DNA of 7,138 bases from an uncultured Oscillospiraceae bacterium (GTDB lineage Bacteria > Bacillota > Clostridia > Oscillospirales > Oscillospiraceae). Shown one piece after another: positions 1 to 5,718 of this stretch; positions within the stretch are counted from its first letter, which is position 1; each line of letters opens with the position of its first letter. The stretch is taken from assembly GCA_934573945.1 (NCBI GenBank), contig CAKTMQ010000087.1:1-7138 (forward strand), in the 5' to 3' direction. Below the pieces are notes generated by a model. The model was not told the origin of the DNA. It made no database searches and was given only the letters and a program-made list of their open reading frames with translations. A program made the translations under genes and the position numbers.

Positions 1-83
1 GGCCTGCCCTTTGTCCAACTGCCAAACATACGGTCTCCGCAGTGCGCATACGATGGAGTATTCCCAAAGAGGAGGTCTTATGA
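1..83 (+). CDS. C-terminal end of an unidentified gene (partial)
   Basis: One reading frame (codons from base 3) is open from the window edge to a TGA at 81-83 and ends ...AVRIRWSIPKEEVL. The TGA overlaps the ATG of the next small ORF in an ATGA arrangement (80-83), the usual sign of translational coupling in a bacterial operon. That overlap, plus a ribosome binding site for the next gene lying inside this frame, is the main support. Only 26 residues are visible and I do not recognise a family. GC-rich DNA keeps other frames open here too, so this call is tentative. Confidence 0.4.
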   Translation, partial: PALCPTAKHTVSAVRIRWSIPKEEVL

Positions 84-202
84 TGCCGACCGCAAAGCAA
101 GCGCCCGACCCGGCCATCACGGTTATCCGACATTTTGTCGGCCAGCAGACAGCGGAGACGCTGCTGCTGGAATTGATCCGCGCCCATATGCAGACGGCCT
201 GA
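80..202 (+). CDS. 40-residue hypothetical protein preceding a serine recombinase
   Basis: A short ORF of 40 residues starting MMPTAKQAPDPAITVIRHFV. An AGAGGAGG ribosome binding site at 68-75 sits 4 bases before the ATG at 80. A second ATG follows at 83, so either could be used. The frame stays open upstream to a TTG at 11, but that start has no Shine-Dalgarno sequence and would overlap the upstream gene, so the ATG at 80 is preferred. The ATGA overlap with the upstream frame and the 33-base gap to the recombinase suggest one operon. The predicted protein is soluble, with a helical C-terminal half (residues 20-38). No catalytic motif is visible and the function is unknown. Small ORFs of this sort are common next to recombinases in clostridial mobile elements (general knowledge, not searched). 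Confidence 0.6.
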   Translation: MMPTAKQAPDPAITVIRHFVGQQTAETLLLELIRAHMQTA

Positions 203-235
203 TACCTGCGGACAGTCCACGGAGAGGAGGGGCTT

Positions 236-1786
236 ATGGAGAAGCGACTACTGCCCACCGCGCTGTACTGCCGCCTGTCCCGGGAGGACGGAGACCGGGT
301 GGAGAGTGATTCCATCGGCAACCAGCGGAAGCTGCTGGAGGAGTATATTGAAAACCATCCGGAGTTGACCGCGGCGGAGTGCTATGCCGACGACGGCTAT
401 ACCGGCACGAATTTCCAGCGTCCTGCCTTTCAGCGGATGCTGCGGGACATGGAAAGTGGGCGCATCCGCTGTGTGCTGGTAAAGGATCTGTCCCGTTTCG
501 GCCGTGACTACATAGAAACAGGCCGCTATCTGGAGCGCTGGCTGCCGGAGCACGGCGTGCGGTTCATCGCCGTTACGGACAATATCGACAGCGACCGCGG
601 CGCCTACGACATGATGATGCCGCTGAAGAACCTGTTCAACACCCAGTATGCCCGGGACATCTCCCGGAAGGTCAAAAGCTCCCTCCATGCCAAGCAGCAG
701 CGGGGCGAGTTCATCGGGGCCTTCGCCAGCTACGGGTACTGCAAGGACCCGCAGAATCATAACCGTCTGGTCATCGACCCGCCTGCGGCGGAGGTGGTGC
801 GGCGCATCTTTACCCTGTTTGAAAACGGAATGGGCAAGATCCGTATTGCCAAGCAGCTGAACGAGGAGGGAATCCCCTGCCCCAGTGAGTACAAGCGGCT
901 CACCGGAGAAAAATATCGCAACAACCACCGGCTGGAGGCTACCACCTACTGGACATATGCCACCATCCACCGTATCCTGCAAAACGAGATGTACAGAGGC
1001 AACATGGAGCAGGGACGGGATGACCGCCTCCAGATGCACGGGAAAGCAAAGCGGAAGGAGCGCTCCCAGTGGACGGTGGTATCCGGCACCCACCAGCCGA
1101 TCATCGAAAAAGACCAGTGGCAGCGGGTACAGGCCATGTTGAATACCAACGCCCGCACACCGGATTTCCGGCAGAACATCAGCCCCTTTGCGGGCTTTCT
1201 CAAGTGTGGTGACTGTGGACGAGCCATGGTCAAGACCACCTGGGGCGGCAAAATTTTCTATACCTGCGGTTCATACAAGCGCTACGGCGCGTCCGTGTGC
1301 AGCAAGCATTATATCGCCCACGATGTGTTGACGAAGGTAATACTGGATGATTTGAACCAACTCATTGCCGGCGTGGAAAACCTCCGCCAGCTGGCACAGC
1401 AGGGCGCGGCAAAGCGTCCGCGCTCCGGCACCGATCAGCCGCAAAAGCTGGAAGCTGCCCTGCAACGCATCCAGCGCCGCCGCCAGAGTGCTTATGAGGA
1501 CTATCAGGATGCGCTGATCTCCAAAGGGGATTACCTTCGCTACCGCGCCGACTATGACGCACAGGAGCAGGCGCTGCAAGCCCAGCTGGACAAGCTGCGC
1601 GGCGCGACCCAGGATGACCCGCTGTCTCTGCCGTGGGTAAAGGAACTGCTGGCGTCGGGGCAGCTGGCGGAGCTGGATCGTCCGACTGTGGCAGCCGCCA
1701 TCCGTGAGATACGTGTTTACGAGGGGAATCGCATTGAAATCGACTATCTGTTTCCGGAATCCTATCGAGCACTGCTGGAGAGGTAA
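236..1786 (+). CDS. Large serine recombinase (TnpX/TndX type), intact
   Basis: A 516-residue site-specific DNA recombinase expected to catalyse integration or excision of a mobile element through a 5'-phosphoserine intermediate. The N-terminal resolvase domain spans about residues 8-155. The nucleophile is most likely Ser15 in YCRLS, with Arg13 and the SRFGRD motif (Arg87, Arg90) completing the catalytic arginine set. A recombinase DNA-binding domain follows (about 160-300). Next is a zinc ribbon with Cys324, Cys327, Cys344 and Cys355, a coiled-coil stretch (about 390-460), and a basic/beta C-terminus like that of TnpX-type proteins. Length matches TndX-like enzymes (about 530 residues) and is shorter than TnpX. 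The start is fixed by GGAGAGGAGG at 221-230. All key residues are present, so it looks functional. Its attachment sites cannot be identified in this window. Confidence 0.93.
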   Translation: MEKRLLPTALYCRLSREDGDRVESDSIGNQRKLLEEYIENHPELTAAECYADDGYTGTNFQRPAFQRMLRDMESGRIRCVLVKDLSRFGRDYIETGRYLERWLPEHGVRFIAVTDNIDSDRGAYDMMMPLKNLFNTQYARDISRKVKSSLHAKQQRGEFIGAFASYGYCKDPQNHNRLVIDPPAAEVVRRIFTLFENGMGKIRIAKQLNEEGIPCPSEYKRLTGEKYRNNHRLEATTYWTYATIHRILQNEMYRGNMEQGRDDRLQMHGKAKRKERSQWTVVSGTHQPIIEKDQWQRVQAMLNTNARTPDFRQNISPFAGFLKCGDCGRAMVKTTWGGKIFYTCGSYKRYGASVCSKHYIAHDVLTKVILDDLNQLIAGVENLRQLAQQGAAKRPRSGTDQPQKLEAALQRIQRRRQSAYEDYQDALISKGDYLRYRADYDAQEQALQAQLDKLRGATQDDPLSLPWVKELLASGQLAELDRPTVAAAIREIRVYEGNRIEIDYLFPESYRALLER

Positions 1787-1914
1787 CGATATGCGCTCTA
1801 TATTAAAATGCAAAAAAGTTGGAAAAATAAAATTGTTTTTAAGGTTAAACAAGAAAAACTCGTTGCATATCCAAAATATTTCGGGTATACTAATGGCCGT
1901 GAGGAGGCGATAGC
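1787..1914 (+). other. AT-rich junction between recombinase and ATPase gene
   Basis: The sequence turns sharply AT-rich a few bases after the recombinase stop. A GGAGAGG at 1777-1783 followed by ATG at 1791 would start another gene, but it gives only a 40-residue lysine-rich frame (starting MRSILKCKKVGKIKL) that runs through the ATPase promoter and ends at 1911-1913. I read it as a possible severed gene start followed by inserted DNA, not as a real protein. No good intrinsic terminator for the recombinase is visible here. Confidence 0.4.
1863..1891 (+). promoter_or_regulatory. Sigma-A-type promoter of the ATPase gene
   Basis: TTGCAT at 1863-1868 and TATACT at 1886-1891 are separated by exactly 17 bases. 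Transcription would start near 1898, just upstream of the ribosome binding site GAGGAGG (1901-1907), giving a very short leader. The same two hexamers and spacing occur ahead of the Fic gene at 4084-4112. Confidence 0.7.
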
Positions 1915-3114
1915 ATGATCAATAGACCCAATTATATCGAGGCCATCGCGCCTTTTATCGACCAACCATTGGTCAAGATACTGGCAGGCATCCGCCGCTG
2001 TGGTAAGTCCACCATTTTTGAGATGCTGGAGGAGGAGCTGCGGCGGCGGGGCGTGTCTGCGGATCATATCATCTGCAAGCGGTACACGGAGATGGACATT
2101 CCCGAAAGCATCACCGCCAAACAGATGTATGACGAGTTGGTGGAAGCCATGGCGGGCAAGGGGCACTGTTACCTCCTGCTGGATGAGATACAGGAGATCA
2201 CCGGCTGGGAAAGGGCGGTCAACAGTCTGCTGGAGGGCGCGGACGCCGACATTTATGTGACCGGCTCCAACTCCAAGCTCATGTCCAGCGAGATCTCCAC
2301 CTATCTGACAGGACGCTATGTGTCTATCCCCGTCTATACCCTGTCTTTCCGCGAGTATCTGGACTTCAAAGACGGCAGTGCACTGTCCCAAAAGGAACTG
2401 CTGGAGGAATATATCCGGTTTGGCGGGTTCCCCATAATCGCGCTGAGTGAGTATGACCCACAGAACGCCTATCAGATCGTCAACGGCATCTACCACACCG
2501 TGGTCTCCCGCGATATTGTAAAGCGTCACCGCATCAACAAGCAGGATCTTTTTGACCGTGTGGTGAAATTTATCATCGAAAATGTGGGCAAGACCTTCTC
2601 CGCCAATTCGATCTCCACCTTCCTGAAAAGCGAGCACCGCAAGGTCTCGGTGGAGAGCATCTACAACTACCTGCGCTGGCTGGAGCAGGCGTTCATCATC
2701 TATCCCTGCGAACGCTACGACCTGCAGGGCAAGAGTATTCTGAAAACGCAGGAAAAGTATTATCTGGCGGATGTGTCGCTGAAATACGCCCTGTTGGGCT
2801 ATAACCGCAAAATGCTGGACGGGGCCATGGAGAACATCGTGTTTCTGGAGTTGAAGCGGCGGGGGTACGATGTGTATGTCGGCAAGAATGATACAAAGGA
2901 GATCGACTTTGTGGCCACCCGCCGCGATGAGCGGATCTACGTGCAGGTCTGTGTCCAGCTGCCGGTGGGCTCGGACCGCGAGGTGGGCAACCTCATGGAG
3001 ATCAAGGATCATTACCCCAAATACGTTGTCACCCTGAATGACATGGATGTGGGGATTGAAAACGGCATTAGAATCGTGCACCTGCAGGATTTCCTGCTGG
3101 CCGATGCATGGTGA
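1915..3114 (+). CDS. AAA-type ATPase with C-terminal DUF4143 domain
   Basis: A 399-residue ATP-binding protein of the AAA_14/DUF4143 type, widespread and often multi-copy in gut bacteria and archaea; its cellular role is not established. Walker A is GIRRCGKST (25-33), Walker B is YLLLDE (86-91), sensor-1 is TGSNS (116-120), and the family's LTGRY follows (131-135). A winged-helix-like linker lies around 215-265. The C-terminal part has the nuclease-fold signature seen in DUF4143: Glu306 in ENIVFLEL, Asp331 in EIDFV, and IYVQV (341-345) where classical PD-(D/E)XK enzymes have ExK. The Gln in that position is, as I recall, usual in this family, so nuclease activity is doubtful. The start at 1915 follows GAGGAGG (1901-1907). 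It has its own promoter upstream and terminator downstream, so it is probably monocistronic. No signal peptide or membrane segment is seen. Confidence 0.92.
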   Translation: MINRPNYIEAIAPFIDQPLVKILAGIRRCGKSTIFEMLEEELRRRGVSADHIICKRYTEMDIPESITAKQMYDELVEAMAGKGHCYLLLDEIQEITGWERAVNSLLEGADADIYVTGSNSKLMSSEISTYLTGRYVSIPVYTLSFREYLDFKDGSALSQKELLEEYIRFGGFPIIALSEYDPQNAYQIVNGIYHTVVSRDIVKRHRINKQDLFDRVVKFIIENVGKTFSANSISTFLKSEHRKVSVESIYNYLRWLEQAFIIYPCERYDLQGKSILKTQEKYYLADVSLKYALLGYNRKMLDGAMENIVFLELKRRGYDVYVGKNDTKEIDFVATRRDERIYVQVCVQLPVGSDREVGNLMEIKDHYPKYVVTLNDMDVGIENGIRIVHLQDFLLADAW

Positions 3115-3127
3115 GTATCCATTCGGG

Positions 3128-3153
3128 AAAGCAGTCCAGTCGGGCTGCTTTTT
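3128..3153 (+). terminator. Intrinsic terminator of the ATPase gene
   Basis: AAAGCAGTCC (3128-3137) pairs with GGGCTGCTTT (3142-3151) across an AGTC tetraloop. The stem has ten pairs including one G-U and runs directly into five Ts (3149-3153). It lies 14 bases after the ATPase stop codon. A near-complementary copy of its 5' arm region (3123-3134) occurs at 3223-3235, which could in principle form a competing fold. Confidence 0.85.
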
Positions 3154-3240
3154 CTCGTTTAGTGGCGTATTTTTCCCGACTAAATTTCGGCCGGTTTTGC
3201 ATTTTGCTCGTTTACGCCTCTCCTGCTTTTCCCGACTAAA
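3154..3240. repeat. Degenerate direct repeat, two units
   Basis: Two units each begin CTCGTTTA (3154-3161 and 3208-3215) and end TTTTCCCGACTAAA (3171-3184 and 3227-3240). The 14-base end is identical in both copies, with a period of 54-56 bases, and the middles differ. In the first unit TTTAGT (3158-3163) can also pair with ACTAAA (3179-3184). The function is unknown; a protein binding site or a remnant of a mobile-element end are both possible. Confidence 0.55.
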
Positions 3241-3333
3241 ATTGTAAAACAAACACCGGCAACTGCTTGTCCCACAACGCTTGTGACCATCATCGTCTAT
3301 CAAAAAGCTTTTACTTTTTTGAACCAAGTTTTG
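3241..3333. other. Non-coding AT-rich spacer
   Basis: This stretch lies between the direct repeats and a predicted promoter. I see no ORF with a ribosome binding site, no convincing stem-loop and no recognisable element. Together with its flanks it makes 3115-3421 a gene-free region of about 300 bases. Confidence 0.5.
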
Positions 3334-3362
3334 TTGCAGACAGGACACATTTATGCTATCAT
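3334..3362 (+). promoter_or_regulatory. Extended -10 promoter ahead of hairpin and deacetylase fragment
   Basis: TTGCAG (3334-3339) and TATCAT (3357-3362) are 17 bases apart, and TGC directly before the -10 supplies an extended -10 element. The transcript would start near 3369, only about nine bases before the strong hairpin at 3378-3410. Any transcript may therefore end almost at once unless read through. Confidence 0.5.
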
Positions 3363-3377
3363 AAAAGCACAATAAAG

Positions 3378-3412
3378 AAGTGCGACAGTTCTCCGTGAAC
3401 TGCCGCACTTTT
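3378..3412 (+). terminator. Strong hairpin, terminator- or attenuator-like
   Basis: AAGTGCG (3378-3384) pairs with CGCACTT (3404-3410), and CAGTTC (3386-3391) pairs with GAACTG (3397-3402). There is one A/C mismatch and a five-base TCCGT loop, giving a 13-pair stem. It is followed by a short T run (TTTT at 3409-3412, shared with the stem), so termination may be moderate. The deacetylase fragment frame reads straight through it, which shows that the coding remnant was joined to this hairpin secondarily. Confidence 0.6.
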
Positions 3413-3421
3413 GCATCACCG

Positions 3422-3766
3422 TGGGGCAATGAGGATACGGAGAATCTCATCGACATTTTGGCGAAGTACAACGTGAAAACCACCTTTTTCGTCGTGGGAG
3501 ATTGGGTGGATAAGTATCCTGAGTCGGTGAAAGCGCTGCATGATGCGGGGCATGAGGTCATGAGCCATTCCACCCATCACGACCACTATAACAGTCTGAC
3601 CTCTTCACAGATCGTGGCGGATATTCAGGAAAGCTGTGACAAGATCGAGGCTGTCACCGGCTGCTGTCCAACGCTGATCCGCTGCCCTTACGGTGAATAC
3701 GACGACCATGTGATCTCTGCGGTTCGGTCGCTGGGGATGGAGCCGATTCAGTGGGATGTGGAGCAA
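3422..3766 (+). pseudogene. Polysaccharide deacetylase (NodB domain) fragment, truncated at both ends
   Basis: The translated remnant runs from WGNEDTENLIDILAKY to PIQWDVEQ and matches the core of PdaB/PgdA-like NodB deacetylases, which remove acetyl groups from cell-wall or other polysaccharides outside the cell. Visible motifs are the second metal-binding motif HSTHH (H-S-x-x-H), RCPYG in place of the usual RPPYG, and the strand IQWDV. The first motif with the catalytic Asp pair (TFDD), the signal or membrane N-terminus, and everything after WDV are missing. The frame is open upstream to 3380, but that part merely translates the hairpin. Downstream it ends at a TGA (3779-3781) after five residues unlike the family. 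There is no ribosome binding site at any plausible start. It is about 115 residues where a whole domain needs about 180-200, so it is almost certainly dead. Confidence 0.85.
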
Positions 3767-4083
3767 CCGGAAATGACTTGAAGCCGTTGTAGTGTAAGGG
3801 ATTACGGGTTTTGCCGAAATGCGCATCAGCCAAAAAATTGACCTGTAATCAGGGTACTTCGGGGCTAATTCAGGCGCGGAAGAGGTCAAATTTGAGGGGC
3901 TGTGCGCAAAGTGCCAATGAGCTGTCCTCCGGCGAGGCGCGGATGACGCAGGAAACTATCTCTACCAATTTGTGAATACATTTACTTCAAGAAAGCTCCT
4001 CTGAAACCTGATGTTGATTTCATCGCTTTTGGGTCGCAGGATTTCGACCTAGGATTCTTCCATGCCTAAGACGGCATTTTCTC
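3767..4083. other. Gene-free region with inverted repeat and possible coding debris
   Basis: No intact gene is visible. GATTACGGGT (3800-3809) and ACCTGTAATC (3841-3850) form an imperfect inverted repeat, ten pairs as RNA with one G-U, with a 31-base loop. A plus-strand frame after the TGA at 3944-3946 reads ...YFKKAPLKPDVDFIAFG... and stops with TAA at 4067-4069. It has no start codon with a ribosome binding site and may be the tail of a decayed gene. A minus-strand 94-residue frame (3605-3889) also crosses this region but overlaps the deacetylase remnant and is not believed. The abrupt junction after 3766 suggests inserted DNA. Confidence 0.4.
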
Positions 4084-4112
4084 TTGCATTTCCGAAAACA
4101 CTCCTGTATACT
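4084..4112 (+). promoter_or_regulatory. Sigma-A-type promoter of the Fic gene
   Basis: TTGCAT at 4084-4089 and TATACT at 4107-4112 are 17 bases apart, matching the hexamers and spacing of the ATPase promoter exactly. Transcription would start near 4119, inside a cluster of CTGATA repeats. Confidence 0.75.
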
Positions 4113-4140
4113 GATATAAACTGATACTATTTATTATCAG
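4111..4140. promoter_or_regulatory. Putative operator: CTGATA repeats over the Fic transcription start
   Basis: CTGATA occurs at 4111-4116 and 4121-4126, ten bases (one helical turn) apart, and its inverse TATCAG lies at 4135-4140. The array overlaps the end of the -10 and the predicted start site and stops just before the ribosome binding site. Position and helical spacing fit a repressor site. The Fic protein's own C-terminal winged-helix-like region is an obvious candidate binder, but that is inference. Confidence 0.5.
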
Positions 4141-4153
4141 CAGGAGGTGCTAT

Positions 4154-5323
4154 ATGGACGCTGCGTTGTTTACTAGGATGCTATCGGATAAAAGTGTGCT
4201 GGACTTGAAGAAACTGGGTTACAAATATCCGCAGGCGGATATGGGGGAGTTTGTTTCGCTGCTGAAGAACGGCTTCTACCACCCGCTGCCGTTGAAGGAT
4301 TTTTCGGAGCAGGAACTTGTCTATCTGAACAGTGTCGCACAGGTGCATCTCTCTGCCGCCAGAATTCTGCTGACGCCGCAGAGCAGCACGCAGCTTTACG
4401 GCGCGAAGGCCATGGAGGAGGAGATTATCTCCACTTTCACCATCGAGCAGGTGGATTTCTCCCGCGACAGTGTCCGTAAAATCCTGTCCGGCTTTGCTCC
4501 GGCGGATGAAAGCGAGAACCGCATCTATGGCATGAAGAAGGGTCTGGAATTCATCAGCGACCCCGCCAACAGAATCACCGAAGCATCTATTCACCAGCTG
4601 TACGAGACCGCCATCGGCGCTTATCTGCCGGAGGAAGACCGGCTGCGCCCCGGCAGCTTCTACCGGCACGACAGCGTGTACGTAGTCGGCTCCAAAGTGG
4701 AGCATACCGGCCTGCCGTGGCAGCAGCTGCCGGAGCGCATGGGGGAGCTGGTGCGCTTCATCCACGAGGATTCCGACAGCAACGACCTGCTGAAAGCGGC
4801 ACTGATCCACTTCTATATTGCCTATCTGCACCCCTACTTTGATGGCAACGGCAGGATGGCGCGGCTGATGCACCTGTGGTATCTGGTACAGCAGGGGTAT
4901 TCTTCCGCCCTGTTCGTGCCGTTGTCTGAGTACGTCAACAAGAGCCGTAAGGGGTACTACGATGCTTACACGCTGGTCGAGGAGAATGCCCGCATCAGCG
5001 GCGTGCTGGACGTAACGCCGTTTCTGGTATATTTCATTGAGAATGTATATCACAAGCTGAATGGGGCGCTTCCTGCCCGCAGGACGACCGAGGTGTTTCA
5101 AACTGCCCTGTCGCAAGGGCAGGTCACGGAGAAGGAAAAGGCGCTGTGGAACTTCGTCCTCTCCGCGTACGGGGAAGCTGAGTTCTCCACCAAGCAGTTG
5201 GAAAAGGACTTCGGCAATGCCGCCTACGCCACCATCCGCAGCTTTGTGCTGAAGTTTGAACAGCTGGGTTTGCTGACCTCGATGCGGTATGGGAATCGCG
5301 TGAAGTATAGGGTGCAGGCATGA
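4154..5323 (+). CDS. Fic family protein, predicted AMP-transferase with winged-helix-like C-terminus
   Basis: A 389-residue Fic protein expected to transfer AMP (or another nucleotide moiety) from a nucleotide to a hydroxyl side chain on a target protein. The signature HPYFDGNGRMAR (226-237) is complete: catalytic His226, Asp230 for the metal, and Asn232, Arg234 and Arg237 for phosphate contacts. The flap region lies around 165-187. An N-terminal helix carries TFTIEQ (94-99), matching the inhibitory (S/T)xxxE(G/N) motif of class II Fic proteins, with Glu98 as the inhibitory residue but Gln99 replacing Gly/Asn. Residues about 325-385 look like a winged helix-turn-helix. The start follows a near-perfect AGGAGGTG at 4142-4149. 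It has its own promoter and operator-like repeats, and no separate antitoxin gene is adjacent, consistent with self-inhibition. The target and role are unknown. Confidence 0.93.
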   Translation: MDAALFTRMLSDKSVLDLKKLGYKYPQADMGEFVSLLKNGFYHPLPLKDFSEQELVYLNSVAQVHLSAARILLTPQSSTQLYGAKAMEEEIISTFTIEQVDFSRDSVRKILSGFAPADESENRIYGMKKGLEFISDPANRITEASIHQLYETAIGAYLPEEDRLRPGSFYRHDSVYVVGSKVEHTGLPWQQLPERMGELVRFIHEDSDSNDLLKAALIHFYIAYLHPYFDGNGRMARLMHLWYLVQQGYSSALFVPLSEYVNKSRKGYYDAYTLVEENARISGVLDVTPFLVYFIENVYHKLNGALPARRTTEVFQTALSQGQVTEKEKALWNFVLSAYGEAEFSTKQLEKDFGNAAYATIRSFVLKFEQLGLLTSMRYGNRVKYRVQA

Positions 5324-5334
5324 GGGCGCTGAAC

Positions 5335-5395
5335 ATTCGTGTAAAAATCTGCAAATTTTATTCAAACTTTCGCGCTAATTTACACGAATATTTTT
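5335..5395 (+). repeat. Inverted repeat downstream of fic
   Basis: ATTCGTGTAAA (5335-5345) is perfectly complementary to TTTACACGAAT (5379-5389), with 33 bases between the arms and a T run (5391-5395) just after. It could act as a weak terminator for the Fic gene, but the loop is long. It could equally be a recombination or binding site. It begins 12 bases after the Fic stop. Confidence 0.45.
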
Positions 5396-5434
5396 GGAAA
5401 CATTGCACAATACGACACGAAACACGTTTGACGG

Positions 5435-5475
5435 ACAGAGGAGACCATCAGCAAATAGCCGATGGTCTCCTCTGT
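5435..5475. repeat. Perfect 15-pair stem-loop without a T tract
   Basis: ACAGAGGAGACCATC (5435-5449) pairs without mismatch with GATGGTCTCCTCTGT (5461-5475). An A/C mismatch and two G-C pairs then lead to an AAATA loop. Neither side has a U tract on either strand, so it is not a standard intrinsic terminator. The stem is much stronger than chance would give. Confidence 0.75.
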
Positions 5476-5550
5476 TATGATCGTCCAACGCACATTGTCA
5501 GCGCTGCCTGCCCTCAAAAAAAGCATGCAATCATTGCACACTTTTTCCGA

Positions 5551-5589
5551 TAAAAAACCGGAGGTCTATAACCGTACTTCGACCTCCGG
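5551..5589 (-). terminator. Minus-strand intrinsic terminator for the DIP1984-like gene
   Basis: CCGGAGGTC (5558-5566) pairs with GACCTCCGG (5581-5589) over a 14-base loop. On the plus strand the stem is preceded by TAAAAAA (5551-5557), so reading leftward the hairpin runs into a run of six Us. It lies about 175 bases past the stop of the minus-strand gene at 5764 and faces the right way to end its transcript. Confidence 0.7.
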
Positions 5590-5610
5590 GGGAAAAGTTT
5601 TCTCGCAGTT

Positions 5611-5718
5611 TCCGCAGCCAGTTATAGCAACGACCCGAAACATTGAACACGGGTCACATAACCCAATAACAAATAGAATAACCCGACTCCGCAGCAACAT
5701 TGAACACGGTCGGAGGTC
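5611..5718. repeat. Two hairpins sharing the motif AACATTGAACACGG
   Basis: AACATTGAACACGG occurs exactly at 5639-5652 and 5696-5709 (period 57). Each copy lies largely in the loop of a separate stem: GACCCG (5632-5637) with CGGGTC (5650-5655), and CTCCG (5687-5691) with CGGAG (5711-5715). The stems differ in sequence while the loop motif is kept. TCCGCAGC also precedes each copy (5611-5618 and 5688-5695), with a 20-base spacer in the first and none in the second. The pair sits between the minus-strand gene and its terminator, so it would be in that transcript's 3' end. Confidence 0.6.

Noticed and set aside
248..1093. Minus-strand 281-codon frame antisense to the first recombinase
   Set aside because: Shadow of the recombinase, whose motifs are complete on the plus strand.
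1798..3573. Minus-strand 591-codon open frame across the ATPase gene and the region after it
   Set aside because: It is antisense to a clear ATPase and a NodB remnant, reads through terminator and promoter sequences, matches no family I know, and has composition typical of a shadow of GC-rich coding DNA. Its length is unusual but not evidence of a gene.
3605..3889. 94-codon minus-strand frame
   Set aside because: It overlaps the deacetylase remnant in antisense and crosses the sequence junction near 3767; probably spurious.
4181..5365. Minus-strand 394-codon open frame antisense to fic
   Set aside because: It mirrors the Fic gene codon for codon, has no ribosome binding site, and has no recognisable domain.
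5435..5475. Intrinsic terminator for fic
   Set aside because: The stem is strong but TATGATCG follows it with no T run, so it was recorded as an unexplained hairpin instead.
5320..5553. 77-codon plus-strand frame whose ATG overlaps the Fic stop (ATGA)
   Set aside because: The overlap is suggestive of coupling, but the frame translates the 11-base inverted repeat and the 15-pair hairpin, lacks a ribosome binding site and resembles no protein.
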